Part shown: piece by piece, positions 24,522 through 33,332 of the stretch
Numbering within the stretch: the first letter of the stretch is position 1
Layout: each line of letters opens with the position of its first letter
Source: Francisella sp. LA112445
Lineage (GTDB): Bacteria > Pseudomonadota > Gammaproteobacteria > Francisellales > Francisellaceae
Length of the DNA stretch: 64,000 bases
Reading direction: 5' to 3'
Assembly: GCF_012224145.1 (NCBI RefSeq)
Contig: NZ_CP041030.1
Location: 496,001-560,000 of the forward strand
The notes under the pieces: generated by a model
What the model saw: the letters and a program-made list of their open reading frames with translations, nothing else
The model's database searches: none
Told to the model about the DNA's origin: nothing
Translations under genes and position numbers: made by a program

Positions 24522-24530
24522 TGTTATAAT
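24522..24530 (+). promoter_or_regulatory. Extended -10 promoter of the lpoB-like operon
   Basis: TGT-TATAAT (24522-24530) is an extended -10 element 30 bp before the ATG at 24561. No good -35 is seen, as is common when the TGn extension is present. It lies 51 bp to the right of the target duplication of the insertion sequence, so the promoter core itself was not disturbed. Confidence 0.5.
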
Positions 24531-24560
24531 CGCTATATAAGTGATTTTTAATAAAAGTAT

Positions 24561-25166
24561 ATGAAAAGGAAATTTTTAATAGCTATCGCCTGTACGGGTG
24601 CATTACTCAGTCTTAATTCATGTAGCACAAAAGTAGCATATGAGAATCCAGATAGTGTTGATACAACATCAATAGACTTTAGTTCTACCGACTTACAAGC
24701 AATTACTAAAAAAATGGCTGATGATATGCTTAACTCACGTGGGGTTAAGAAGATTACAGCTATGGATACGCCAACTCTATTCTTTAGTAACATCCGTAAT
24801 GAAACAAATGAACACATTAATACGACAATGCTATCAAACACTGTCCAAACTCAAATTGTCAATTCTGGATTGTTCCAAGTAACAGATATGACCCAGATTA
24901 AAAATATTCGTGAGCAATTAGGTTATCAGGCTAATAGTGGTATGGTTGATCAAAGTACAGCTACAAGAATCGGACATAATATTGGTGCTAGATATATGGT
25001 GTATGGAAGTATCCAGGATATTAATAATGTAAGTGTAGATAAAGATAGAAGATCTAAATACTTCTTAGCTACCTTGAAGATGTTAGACTTAAAAACAAAT
25101 TTAATTGTATGGCAAGGTGAGAAACAAATTCTTAAATCTCAGACAAGATCAATGTTTGGTTGGTAG
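24561..25166 (+). CDS. lpoB: LpoB-like lipoprotein (penicillin-binding-protein activator family)
   Basis: Predicted outer-membrane lipoprotein of 201 residues. Signal sequence with lipobox LNSC (lipidated Cys 21). The domain after about residue 60 follows the LpoB/YcfM pattern: TPTLFFSNIRNETNEHINT, then RYMVYGSIQDI and NLIVWQGEKQI. In E. coli, LpoB crosses the periplasm to activate PBP1b. Here the long disordered linker of E. coli LpoB is missing, so the same role is not assured; the symbol denotes the family. It heads a four-gene operon of exported proteins. Confidence 0.8.
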   Translation: MKRKFLIAIACTGALLSLNSCSTKVAYENPDSVDTTSIDFSSTDLQAITKKMADDMLNSRGVKKITAMDTPTLFFSNIRNETNEHINTTMLSNTVQTQIVNSGLFQVTDMTQIKNIREQLGYQANSGMVDQSTATRIGHNIGARYMVYGSIQDINNVSVDKDRRSKYFLATLKMLDLKTNLIVWQGEKQILKSQTRSMFGW

Positions 25167-25192
25167 TTTTTGAATAATAGGAGAAATCATAT

Positions 25193-26671
25193 ATGAAAAA
25201 GAAAATTATAGCTTCATTAATAGCTTCATCATTAATAGTTAGTCCTTTATTTGCTGAAGATTCTAGTGTGCCAAATTCTAATACTCAAAGCTCTGGATCA
25301 TCACAAAATATTTCCGTAGCTAAAGACTCTTCCGATCAGCAGCAGTCAAAAACTAATATGACCACAGATATAGCTACATTAAATAATGGTATTTCTTCTA
25401 GTGCTGCTCCTGTTGCTGCAAAGAATGCTGATGTTGATAACAGATCAGCTGAGCAAATATTAAGTGATGTAATGGAAGGTTATATAGATGAAAATAATTT
25501 AAGAGATAAGTTTGAGTATGTAGGCTCAGCTATAGGTGTAGCATCTGTAAATCAAACAAATTCAAACTATGTTGATAGTGCGCAAATGGCTTTTGAAAAA
25601 GCGTTGATAAAAGCACAAGCAGATTATATATCATTTATCTCTGCAAATACTAAAGTTGATAAGAGTTTTAGTGTTGATAGTACGCAAGGCTCTGGAGCTA
25701 ATGAGATAAATACTGATTCAGATAAGCCTAAAGAGGGTACTCAAGCAGCAATTGATGCTAAGAAAAAAGCTCTTGAAGAGGCGCAATTAAATAAACAGCT
25801 TAAGGAACAGGGCTTAGATCCTAATAGTTTCACATCAGTCTCAGAAAAGAAAAAAGCTCTTTTAAATCAAGAAATGACAATAAAAAGCTTAACAACAGGT
25901 TTTGGTAACCTATCAGGTCTACTTCCTATTAAAACTTTTGTTGTTGAGAAAAATGGTAATGCTGCTATTGGTGTAGTTGTTATTTACTCAGCGAAAATTA
26001 AAGGAATGTTCGAAGATATTAAACATGGTAATGAGCCATTAATAGTTGGTAAGGGTGGTGAGTCACCATCAGTTTTATATAAAGATAAAACTGGTGAAGA
26101 TATGATGGGTGATTATGGTATTAGAGTAGGCTTTGGTAAAGATAATAAGCCATACATTCTATCTTATGGCCAAGGTTCATATAATGGCCCTAGTATTCAA
26201 GGTGTATCATCTGGTGATTATGGTTATAAGCAAGCAGCTATTATGGCAAGAGCAAACCTTGTTACTTTGATAGCAGGGCAAATGTCGACAAAAGAAGCTT
26301 TAACAATGTCCGAGAATATTTCGAGCACTTTAGCAAAAAATACTAAAACAGAGCAGACTCGTAGAATAGATGCTACAGATATTGAGAAGACTCTATCTAC
26401 TTACTATAAAACTAAAGCGAACTTAGATATTGTTGGGCTTAAAACAGTTAAAAGATGGCGCTATCAATTACCAAGTACAAAAAATACAGTTTATGGTGTT
26501 GTTCTTAAGTGGGACCCTAAACAAGTTGCAACAGCTAACAAAATCAAAAACTTTAACTATGATGAGTATCGTAAACAAAACACAAAATCATCGTCTAGTT
26601 CTAATAGCTCTTTAAATGGAAAAGTAATTATTAGACAAAGTGACGATAACAAATATCTAAATCAGTATTAA
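25193..26671 (+). CDS. Large exported protein of the lpoB-like operon, unknown function
   Basis: Protein of 492 residues with a signal peptide that ends near PLFA (residue 21). A Ser/Gln/Asn-rich linker covers about 22-85. The folded part seems to hold two related units with Ala-rich helices: AQMAFEKALIKAQADYISFI (about 125-144) and QAAIMARANLVTLIAGQM (about 345-362). Each pattern recalls LPP20/FlgT-like modules of other envelope proteins. A charged helix (about 190-230) lies between them. I cannot name a function; it resembles what is sometimes labelled DUF6844, but I am unsure. It starts 26 bp after lpoB and ends 9 bp before the CsgG-like gene. Confidence 0.7.
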   Translation: MKKKIIASLIASSLIVSPLFAEDSSVPNSNTQSSGSSQNISVAKDSSDQQQSKTNMTTDIATLNNGISSSAAPVAAKNADVDNRSAEQILSDVMEGYIDENNLRDKFEYVGSAIGVASVNQTNSNYVDSAQMAFEKALIKAQADYISFISANTKVDKSFSVDSTQGSGANEINTDSDKPKEGTQAAIDAKKKALEEAQLNKQLKEQGLDPNSFTSVSEKKKALLNQEMTIKSLTTGFGNLSGLLPIKTFVVEKNGNAAIGVVVIYSAKIKGMFEDIKHGNEPLIVGKGGESPSVLYKDKTGEDMMGDYGIRVGFGKDNKPYILSYGQGSYNGPSIQGVSSGDYGYKQAAIMARANLVTLIAGQMSTKEALTMSENISSTLAKNTKTEQTRRIDATDIEKTLSTYYKTKANLDIVGLKTVKRWRYQLPSTKNTVYGVVLKWDPKQVATANKIKNFNYDEYRKQNTKSSSSSNSSLNGKVIIRQSDDNKYLNQY

Positions 26672-26680
26672 GGTTTTAAA

Positions 26681-27667
26681 ATGAAAAAAACTTTAATTTC
26701 TATTATAACATTATCTGTTTTTTTATATTCATCATTAGCTTTTGCAACAGCTAGTTCTTCTGGAAGCTCAATGATCAGTTCTGGAAGTTCTATTGTGAGC
26801 TCAGGCAGTACTAGTATTGTCTCTGGTAGTTCTGCTAAATATAAGGGAGTTGATGAGCGTAGTAATTTAGATATGTTTAAAATCGCGATTCTACCGTTTG
26901 ATGCTCATAATGCTAAGATAAGAGCTAATATGGGTGTAAGACAATTACAAGATGGTTTGAATAATATTATAATTGCACAAATTACTCAGTCGCGTAAATT
27001 CAGAGTTTCTAACCGTGATGCAAAAGATCAAGAAGCTTATGAGAGAGAAACTCAGCGGATAATCAACTCTGATACAGATAATGAGAAGAATAAACTTAAC
27101 AAGAAAATAGGTGCAGATTTCATACTTACTGGAGATATATTAGGTCTAAATATATCTAAGAAGAATACTACATATTATGGTCAGAAGTTTACCTCATATC
27201 ATGTATCGGCAAGTGTTGCTTATCGAGTAGTGGAGTTAGCGACAATGGAAGTTAAATGGTCCAATGTCGTTACTATAAATGTTCCTGCAAATATTGCTAA
27301 CCAGTATGTTGAATCAAATAATGGTAATTACTCTGAGCTACTACACTATCTAGGCAAGAGATTTGGTAAAATTATATCTGATCAGGTTGTTGGAGCTATC
27401 TATCCTTTACAGGTTTTAAAAGTAGATGATGGAGAAGTGTATTTCAATCAAGGTGGAGATAGAGTTATCAAAGGTAATGTCTATGAAGTTCGTCAAGATG
27501 GTGGTGTTACTATAGATCCAGCTACAGGTCAGCACATAGTACTTGATGGTAAAGTTTTAGCTAAAGTAAGAATCACAGATATAATGCCTAAATATTCTAT
27601 AGGTGTTGTAATTGATGGCAGTTTAACAAAAATCCACAAAGGCTTACGCGCATATTTAACAAAATAA
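26681..27667 (+). CDS. CsgG/HfaB-like exported protein
   Basis: Exported protein of 328 residues. Signal peptide to about residue 22 (SLAFA), then a striking Ser-Gly repeat region at about 24-53 (units like SSGSS). The core starts with FKIAILPFDAHNAKIRANMGVRQL and continues with ADFILTGDILGL and SVAYRVVELATMEVKW, the pattern of CsgG/LpoB-fold proteins. No lipobox Cys follows the signal sequence, unlike true CsgG secretion pores. The C-terminal part (about 245-328) looks like a separate beta domain (GGDRVIKGNVYEVRQDGG). No curli genes are nearby, so an envelope-assembly role is likelier. Confidence 0.75.
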   Translation: MKKTLISIITLSVFLYSSLAFATASSSGSSMISSGSSIVSSGSTSIVSGSSAKYKGVDERSNLDMFKIAILPFDAHNAKIRANMGVRQLQDGLNNIIIAQITQSRKFRVSNRDAKDQEAYERETQRIINSDTDNEKNKLNKKIGADFILTGDILGLNISKKNTTYYGQKFTSYHVSASVAYRVVELATMEVKWSNVVTINVPANIANQYVESNNGNYSELLHYLGKRFGKIISDQVVGAIYPLQVLKVDDGEVYFNQGGDRVIKGNVYEVRQDGGVTIDPATGQHIVLDGKVLAKVRITDIMPKYSIGVVIDGSLTKIHKGLRAYLTK

Positions 27668-27671
27668 GAAA

Positions 27672-29054
27672 ATGAAGCTTAAACTTTCTTTAATAGTTGC
27701 TATATGTTTTGTGATATCTAGCTGTGCTACTTTTAGCGGTAGTCATCCGCATCAAATGGCTAAAGTAAAACAAAGTATCGATGAAAATCATCCAAGAATG
27801 ATAGAGGCAAGTTTTTTAGAGAATTTTGATACTAGTGGTATAAATGAGTCTTTAGACTATTTAGAAACTGGTAGGTTTGAGCAATTACTAAAAAATGATC
27901 GTTTATCTTTATATAAATATTCAAAAGCTACAGATTATGTTTCTAAATCAGAATTTGAAGCAAAAATTAGAGTTAGAAATATCTTAAAAGATGCCCAGGC
28001 AACATTAACGAGTGATAGAGAAAGATATTATTATATACCTGATTATGAAGTAACTTTCTTGTATGCTTATCAAGCTCTTAATTATTTAATGAAGCATGAT
28101 CTTGAAAATGCTGCAGTAAGTATTAGAAATCTTTCATATGCCCAATACGCAACTTTTGAGTCAAAAAATTTATCAAGAAATGCTAATTTAAGTAATTATA
28201 ATCAAGTTAATTCAAGCAAAGTCTATTCTGACTTATCTAGAACAAGGCAATATAGACAGCTATATAATATAGCTAATAAGGTTAGTAATTCTTATGAGAA
28301 TGGTTTTGGTTACTATTTAGCAGCTATTATCTATCAATCATATGATACAAATTTAAATAATGCTAATCTTTCAATGAAAAATGCATTGCGAGTTATTCCA
28401 AATAATCCTTATGTACAAAGAGATTATGAGCAAATACATCAAGCGTTTAATCAGGGGGGAGACGTTTATAAGAAGGGGCAAGGTAAGCTTGTTGTAATAT
28501 ATGAAAATGGCTGGGTTGAACCAATCCAAAAATTTGATTTACCAATTATTATATTTGTTCAATATGCAGGGATTCAAAAGATTTCACTACCATATTATGC
28601 ACCTTATAGTTTAGGGGCTCCTGCTAATGTGGCAGTATATAAAAACAATGAAGAAGTTGCTCAAGGTCAGACGGAGTTATTGGTAGATACAACTGCAATG
28701 GCTGCAAAATCCTTATCTGATAGGTATGCTATAATTGTTACTCGTGAAATACTACGATTGATAGCAAAGACAACAATGTCTGTTGCTGCTATAAAAGCAT
28801 CAGGGGATTATGGAGCTTTAGCAGCTATTGGGACATCAATATATAATTTAGCTACTACTCAAGCAGATCAAAGAAGTTGGAATCTTTTACCGCGAAATGT
28901 TGATCTTTATTCAACAGATCTAGATCAAGGTCAATATAATATAAGAGTCAATAATAAAATCCAGAAGGTTTCTATTGAACCACAGAGAATAACTTTAGTC
29001 TGGGTTGTTAAGGAACAAAGGTTTGAGAAGGTTTTATTTAAAGGTGTCTTGTAG
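27672..29054 (+). CDS. COG3014-like lipoprotein with helical repeats
   Basis: Predicted lipoprotein of 460 residues; lipobox VISSC with Cys 18. The region 60-260 is helical, with TPR-like spacing (LYAYQALNYLMKHDLENAAV and the tract YDTNLNNANLSMKNALRVIP). The C-terminal half is beta-rich and contains the Ala-rich segment TMSVAAIKASGDYGALAAIG. The overall plan matches COG3014 proteins, which are encoded beside LpoB-like genes in other gammaproteobacteria. It starts 4 bp after the CsgG-like gene and ends the operon. Function is not known to me. Confidence 0.75.
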   Translation: MKLKLSLIVAICFVISSCATFSGSHPHQMAKVKQSIDENHPRMIEASFLENFDTSGINESLDYLETGRFEQLLKNDRLSLYKYSKATDYVSKSEFEAKIRVRNILKDAQATLTSDRERYYYIPDYEVTFLYAYQALNYLMKHDLENAAVSIRNLSYAQYATFESKNLSRNANLSNYNQVNSSKVYSDLSRTRQYRQLYNIANKVSNSYENGFGYYLAAIIYQSYDTNLNNANLSMKNALRVIPNNPYVQRDYEQIHQAFNQGGDVYKKGQGKLVVIYENGWVEPIQKFDLPIIIFVQYAGIQKISLPYYAPYSLGAPANVAVYKNNEEVAQGQTELLVDTTAMAAKSLSDRYAIIVTREILRLIAKTTMSVAAIKASGDYGALAAIGTSIYNLATTQADQRSWNLLPRNVDLYSTDLDQGQYNIRVNNKIQKVSIEPQRITLVWVVKEQRFEKVLFKGVL

Positions 29055-29212
29055 ATTGTTTTCGTTAGAAAAGTTTTAATTAAATAGTATTATTTTTTAA
29101 TTTTACCTTTAAATTGTCTTATAAGTATAATAAAGTTAAACATTATTTCCTTATTCGAAATGAGAAAGTTATAAGCTTAGTTCTTATTTAAAGCTGTAAT
29201 TTGTGATGGATT

Positions 29213-29247
29213 TTAGACTATTTTATTGATTAAATATAGTAGTCTAA
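29213..29247. promoter_or_regulatory. Inverted repeat upstream of the ornithine cyclodeaminase gene
   Basis: TTAGACTA (29213-29220) and TAGTCTAA (29240-29247) are exact complements around 19 nt. They lie 68 bp before the ocd ATG in the 260-bp gap after the lipoprotein operon. A TATAAT (29284-29289) sits between the repeat and the gene. An operator for the arginine/ornithine genes is possible. It does not look like a known ArgR box. Confidence 0.3.
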
Positions 29248-29314
29248 TGATTTGCAAATTAAACTTTCTAAAATTTAAGTAATTATAATTAAATAAATAT
29301 TTTTGGAGAAAAAT

Positions 29315-30331
29315 ATGAGAATTTTATCAGTCCAAGATATGGCTAAAATAGTTGAGAAGCATGGGTTTAATAATTTTATAAAAGATCTTGTGAATTATAC
29401 AAAAGAAGATTTTATTAGGTGGAATGAGTTTGATAAATCTCCTAGGTATGCAGCGCATGTTCCAGGTGGAGTGCTAGAACTTATGCCAACAGCTGATAAT
29501 AAGCTTTTTACTTACAAATGCGTTAACGGACATCCAGCAAATCCTTTTGAGGGTAAGCAGACTGTTGTAGCAACTGGCCAGTTAAATGAGATTAAATATG
29601 GCTATCCTTTGTTAATATCTGAAATGACAGTTCTCACTGCTCTAAGAACAGCGGCAGCTACAGTTTTAGCAACGGATTATTTAGCTCGTAAAGATAGTAA
29701 AACTATGGCGTTAATAGGAACAGGAGCACAAAGTGAATTTCAAACTTTAGCTCATAAGTTAATACGTCCGATAGAGACTGTTAAATATTATGATACAGAT
29801 CCTGAAGCTATGAAAAAATATGCGAATAATATGAAAGATGTAGATCTTGAATTTATAGCATGTGATAGTGCTAAAGAAGCTTGTCAAGATGCTGATATTA
29901 TTGTTGTATGTACAGCTTGTAAGCTTCATGCAATCGTTATTGAAAATGATTGGGTTAAAGAAGGTGTACATATTAGTGGTTTAGGTGGGGATTGCCCAGG
30001 TAAGACAGAACTGGATATGAATATACTCTTTAGAGGAAAGGTAGTTGTTGAATACAAAGAGCAGTCAATGATCGAAGGTGAAATACAAAACCTATCTCCT
30101 CAAGAAGTCGAAGAGGTTTTACATGCAGAAGTCTGGGAAATCTTAACAGGTAAGAAAAAGGGTCGTGAGAGCGATGATGAAATCACTATCTATGACTCGG
30201 TTGGTTTTGCAGTAGAAGATTTTTCAGCTTTACGCCTAACTTTAGATTTAGCTGAAAAATATAATATTGGTAGCCAAATGGATATGGTGCCACCAATCAA
30301 GGATCCAAAAAATTTATTTTCGGTGTTATAA
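29315..30331 (+). CDS. ocd: Ornithine cyclodeaminase
   Basis: NAD-dependent enzyme converting L-ornithine to L-proline and ammonia. It has 338 residues from the ATG at 29315. The upstream TTG at 29303 is part of the TTGGAGA ribosome-binding site and should not be taken as the start. Very close in pattern to the Pseudomonas putida enzyme: ELMPTADNKLFTYKCVNGHP with catalytic K68, the Rossmann motif LIGTGAQSEFQTLA, and GLGGDCPGKTELD with D226. The arginase-family gene follows after 25 bp, so the two likely form an arginine-to-ornithine-to-proline path. Confidence 0.92.
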   Translation: MRILSVQDMAKIVEKHGFNNFIKDLVNYTKEDFIRWNEFDKSPRYAAHVPGGVLELMPTADNKLFTYKCVNGHPANPFEGKQTVVATGQLNEIKYGYPLLISEMTVLTALRTAAATVLATDYLARKDSKTMALIGTGAQSEFQTLAHKLIRPIETVKYYDTDPEAMKKYANNMKDVDLEFIACDSAKEACQDADIIVVCTACKLHAIVIENDWVKEGVHISGLGGDCPGKTELDMNILFRGKVVVEYKEQSMIEGEIQNLSPQEVEEVLHAEVWEILTGKKKGRESDDEITIYDSVGFAVEDFSALRLTLDLAEKYNIGSQMDMVPPIKDPKNLFSVL

Positions 30332-30356
30332 GTTTAGGTTTTTAAAGGAGATTCTT

Positions 30357-31226
30357 ATGAAGAAAGTAGAAGCTATTGGTATTGGAATTGGTAATGCAGG
30401 TAGAGAAATAGGGTGTGGTAGAGCTCCTTATGCTCTTTTAAATGAGCTTAGAGATAGAAGAATAGATGCTCAAATTTATAATTATATCGGTGGTAGAGCA
30501 GAAGTTGAGACAATGAGTAAATACTTTACTAATGTTGCAAAAAAAGTCTCTGAAATTCTTAATGAGGGTAAATTCCCTTTAGCTCTTGGTGGAGATCATT
30601 CATGTGCGATAGCAACATGGAGTGGTGTATATGATTACCTAAAAGACCAAAACAAAGATTTAGGCTTAATTTGGATAGATGCTCATATGGATAGTCATAG
30701 ACCAGATACTTCTGATACAGGGAACATTCATGGAATGCCTGTTGCTCATCTTTTAGGCTATGGTTATGAGGAGCTAAAAAGTATTCTTAATAAAAATCCT
30801 AAATTAAAGCCTGAGAATATTGTATTTTTTGGGATTCGTTCTTATGAGCAACCTGAAAGAGAGTTTTTAGAAAAATTAGGAGTTAAAGTTTATTATCAGT
30901 CAGATTTGACAGATAGAAATTTTGAAGATTTATTTTTACAAGAGTTTGAACGTCTAGAGAGAGCAACAGAAGGTAATGTTGGTATTAGTTTTGATTTAGA
31001 TGGATTAGACCCAACTAATCTTGATGCTGTAGGAACACCTGTTGAGAATGGTATAGATCCACAAGTATTTTATAAGACTATCGAAAAAATCAATTTCCAC
31101 AGTTTAGTCTGTTTTGAGGTTGCTGAGTATAATCCTTTAATTGACAAAACTAAAGTATCTCTAAACTATATGACAAAACTGCTAAGATTAGTTGAGAGTA
31201 GTGTAAAAAATCTTCCACAAAAATAG
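30357..31226 (+). CDS. Arginase / agmatinase family ureohydrolase
   Basis: Dimanganese ureohydrolase of 290 residues. The ATG at 30357 is chosen because AAAGGAG sits just before it; longer forms run into the ocd gene. Metal ligands are in ALGGDH (H81), WIDAHMD (D108, H110, D112) and SFDLDGLDP (D213, D215), the full arginase set. Placement next to ornithine cyclodeaminase favours arginase (arginine to ornithine plus urea) over agmatinase or formiminoglutamase. Substrate is therefore inferred from context. Confidence 0.88.
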   Translation: MKKVEAIGIGIGNAGREIGCGRAPYALLNELRDRRIDAQIYNYIGGRAEVETMSKYFTNVAKKVSEILNEGKFPLALGGDHSCAIATWSGVYDYLKDQNKDLGLIWIDAHMDSHRPDTSDTGNIHGMPVAHLLGYGYEELKSILNKNPKLKPENIVFFGIRSYEQPEREFLEKLGVKVYYQSDLTDRNFEDLFLQEFERLERATEGNVGISFDLDGLDPTNLDAVGTPVENGIDPQVFYKTIEKINFHSLVCFEVAEYNPLIDKTKVSLNYMTKLLRLVESSVKNLPQK

Positions 31227-31288
31227 TTTATATACAAAACTTCTGTTAATATAAATACTTACTAAGTCTCTAAAAAATTATCATCCTA

Positions 31289-32701
31289 ATGAATTGTGAT
31301 AGCAATATTCTTTTGATGACAGATAGTTATAAGCATTCTCATCCTTTTCAATATCCGGATGATACTAATTATCTTCACTTTTATCTAGAAAGCCGTGGCG
31401 CGGCAAATTCTGTTCTTGGCTCTTATACACGGTTTTTTGGCCTACAGTATTATATTAAAAAATATCTTTCTAAACCATTAACATATCAAATGATAGATGA
31501 AGCTGAGAGTATTGTAAAAGCCCATGGTCTAACATTTTATAGGTCAGGCTTTGAAAGAATTGTAGAAAAACATAATGGTTTCTTACCAGTTAGAATAAGA
31601 GCTGTTGCTGAAGGAAGTATGGTTCCATTAAAGAATACTTTAATGACTATTGAAAGTACGGATCCTGAGTTAGCTTGGTTACCTGGTATGCTAGAAACAT
31701 TACTTTTAAAAGTATGGTATCCAACAACTGTAGCGACTATTAGTTTTAATATTAAAAAGGTTATTAAAGAATATCTCCTAGAAACCGCAGATAGCCTTGA
31801 TAAACTTGGCTTTATGCTACATGACTTTGGTTATAGGGGAGTCTCCTCAGAAGAGTCAGCTGCAATTGGTGGCGCTGCTCATTTAACTAATTTTTTAGGA
31901 ACGGATACTTTAGCAACACTACGTTTTTGTAAAGAGTATTATAATGAAGATATTGCTGGCTTTTCAATTCCTGCAAGTGAGCACTCAACAATAACTAGTT
32001 GGGGAGTTGGATCAGAGTGTGAGAGGCAAGCTTTCGAGAACATGATCGAGCAGTTTGGTGATAATAGTGTTTTATATGCTTGTGTATCTGATAGTTGGGA
32101 CTTTAAAAAAGCTATTCAAACTTGGATTGATTTAAAAGAGAAGGTTAAAGCAAAAAAGGCTAACTTAGTTATTCGTCCTGACTCTGGTGATGCTGTGGAT
32201 AATATTATCTATGCATTAAAAGAACTTGAGAAAGCTTATGGTAGCATAACTAATTCAAAAGGCTATAAAGTGTTAGAGAAAGTCGCTTTGATTCAAGGTG
32301 ATGGAGTGAGCATCCATTTAGCGAAGAATATTTTAAATGCAATGAAAGAGAATGGTTTCTCAGCTGAGAATATCGCATTTGGTATGGGTGGAGCACTACT
32401 ACAAGGAAATTTTGAATCATCTATTAATAGAGATAGTTTTAAATTTGCAATAAAATGTTCTGCTATTAGAAGAGCCGATACAATTTTTGGAGTTAAAAAG
32501 GAGCCTGTTACTGATCTTTCTAAAAGATCAAAAGAAGGGCGTCTTGATCTTATAAAAGATCAAAATGGTGACTATAAAACAATTAAATTAGACCAAAGTT
32601 ATGCTTTAGGAGAGTATCATCCTGAAAGTCAACTAAAGACATATTATGAAGATGGAAAAATACTTTTTGAGCAAAGCTTAGAAGAGATTCGTAATATATA
32701 A
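31289..32701 (+). CDS. nadV: Nicotinamide phosphoribosyltransferase
   Basis: Makes nicotinamide mononucleotide from nicotinamide and PRPP. It has 470 residues, the length of bacterial and animal NAMPT. Recognisable blocks: TDSYKHSHPFQYPDDTNYL near the N-terminus, HDFGYRGVSSEESAAIGG, FSIPASEHSTITSWG and VIRPDSGDAVD. Francisella is known to make NAD through NMN and an NMN synthetase, and NadV supplies the salvage branch. The ATG at 31289 has only a weak Shine-Dalgarno. The 62-bp gap after the arginase gene leaves its own promoter possible. Confidence 0.92.
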   Translation: MNCDSNILLMTDSYKHSHPFQYPDDTNYLHFYLESRGAANSVLGSYTRFFGLQYYIKKYLSKPLTYQMIDEAESIVKAHGLTFYRSGFERIVEKHNGFLPVRIRAVAEGSMVPLKNTLMTIESTDPELAWLPGMLETLLLKVWYPTTVATISFNIKKVIKEYLLETADSLDKLGFMLHDFGYRGVSSEESAAIGGAAHLTNFLGTDTLATLRFCKEYYNEDIAGFSIPASEHSTITSWGVGSECERQAFENMIEQFGDNSVLYACVSDSWDFKKAIQTWIDLKEKVKAKKANLVIRPDSGDAVDNIIYALKELEKAYGSITNSKGYKVLEKVALIQGDGVSIHLAKNILNAMKENGFSAENIAFGMGGALLQGNFESSINRDSFKFAIKCSAIRRADTIFGVKKEPVTDLSKRSKEGRLDLIKDQNGDYKTIKLDQSYALGEYHPESQLKTYYEDGKILFEQSLEEIRNI

Positions 32702-32737
32702 TAAAATATTGATTTTATAGTTACATAAATGATATTG

Positions 32738-32749
32738 TTAGTATACTAA
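32738..32749 (+). promoter_or_regulatory. Probable -10 within a palindrome, ahead of the YdcH-like gene
   Basis: TATACT (32742-32747) lies inside the exact palindrome TTAGTATACTAA, 23 bp before the ATG. TTACAT (32721-32726) is a possible but closely spaced -35. Modest evidence. Confidence 0.35.
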
Positions 32750-32770
32750 TAAAAAAATAAGGAAATAATC

Positions 32771-32998
32771 ATGTTAGAACATCATCCATTAGTAAAAGAG
32801 TTCCCTGAACTTAAAGAGCAAATTCACAATATTAAAGAAGATCATCATATCAGTAAGCAAATGAAGCATTATGAAGAGTTAGATAAGAAGATATTTAACC
32901 TTGAAAGCACTGGTAAATTTGAGGATACTGAGTTAGAGAATCTTAAAAAGCAACGTTTAGAAACTAAAGATTTAATCTACAAAGCATTAAGATCTTAA
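32771..32998 (+). CDS. YdcH/DUF465-family small helical protein
   Basis: Protein of 75 residues, predicted as a helical hairpin. The pattern EHHPLVKEFPELKEQIHNIK, then HYEELDKKIFNLE and LKKQRLETKDLIYKAL, matches the YdcH/DUF465 family. Function is unknown; members are cytosolic and form antiparallel coiled coils. RBS AAGGAAA. It stands alone between nadV and a repeat-rich gap. Confidence 0.82.
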   Translation: MLEHHPLVKEFPELKEQIHNIKEDHHISKQMKHYEELDKKIFNLESTGKFEDTELENLKKQRLETKDLIYKALRS

Positions 32999-33332
32999 TA
33001 TCTCATATTCATTCTTATAATAATCTCTTAAACTTTCTCATAAATTTAATTTTTGTACGGTTAACTTTTGTTAGCTAGTATCTTTTTTATATATTCATTT
33101 ATTATAAATACATGTTATTCTAAAATTAAGACGAAAAAAACATGTCATTCTACGATACTGAATCAAGTCCAGCACAGGCTTTGATCGTAGAATCTAATTT
33201 AAGACTCATAGTGAGTATATACTATGGTCACACTTTGACTCCGTTCAGTGGACCGGAGAGGATGACAAAATGGTTTCAAAAGATGTAATTTATCTAAGAG
33301 AACATAGTATTGATATGTATTAAGGATTAGTA
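32999..33332. other. Gap containing hairpin repeats, no gene seen
   Basis: No credible reading frame in 334 bp. The right part (33144-33267) holds three inverted repeats bounded by TGTCATTC/GGATGACA ends, listed separately. The left part is plain AT-rich DNA. Confidence 0.6.
33144..33267. repeat. Compound palindromic element (REP/MITE-like)
   Basis: The element begins TGTCATTC (33144) and ends GGATGACA (about 33260-33267), an imperfect terminal inverted repeat. Inside are three stems. The first is ATTCTACGAT/ATCGTAGAAT (33147-33156 and 33184-33193). The second is CATAGT/ACTATG (33207-33212 and 33221-33226). The third is CTCCG/CGGAG, around 33239-33258. Its base composition is less AT-rich than the surroundings. 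It looks like a non-coding repeated extragenic element; copies elsewhere in the genome would confirm that. Confidence 0.45.

Noticed and set aside
26681-27667. Curli-type secretion system based on the CsgG-like gene
   Set aside because: No curlin subunits or CsgE/CsgF-like genes lie nearby and the protein lacks the lipobox of CsgG.
29303-29314. TTG start for ornithine cyclodeaminase
   Set aside because: The TTG is part of the TTGGAGA ribosome-binding site; the ATG at 29315 has ideal spacing from it.
30267-30356. Longer N-terminus for the arginase-family protein
   Set aside because: It would overlap ocd by 65 bp and add a non-family extension; AAAGGAG directly precedes the ATG at 30357.
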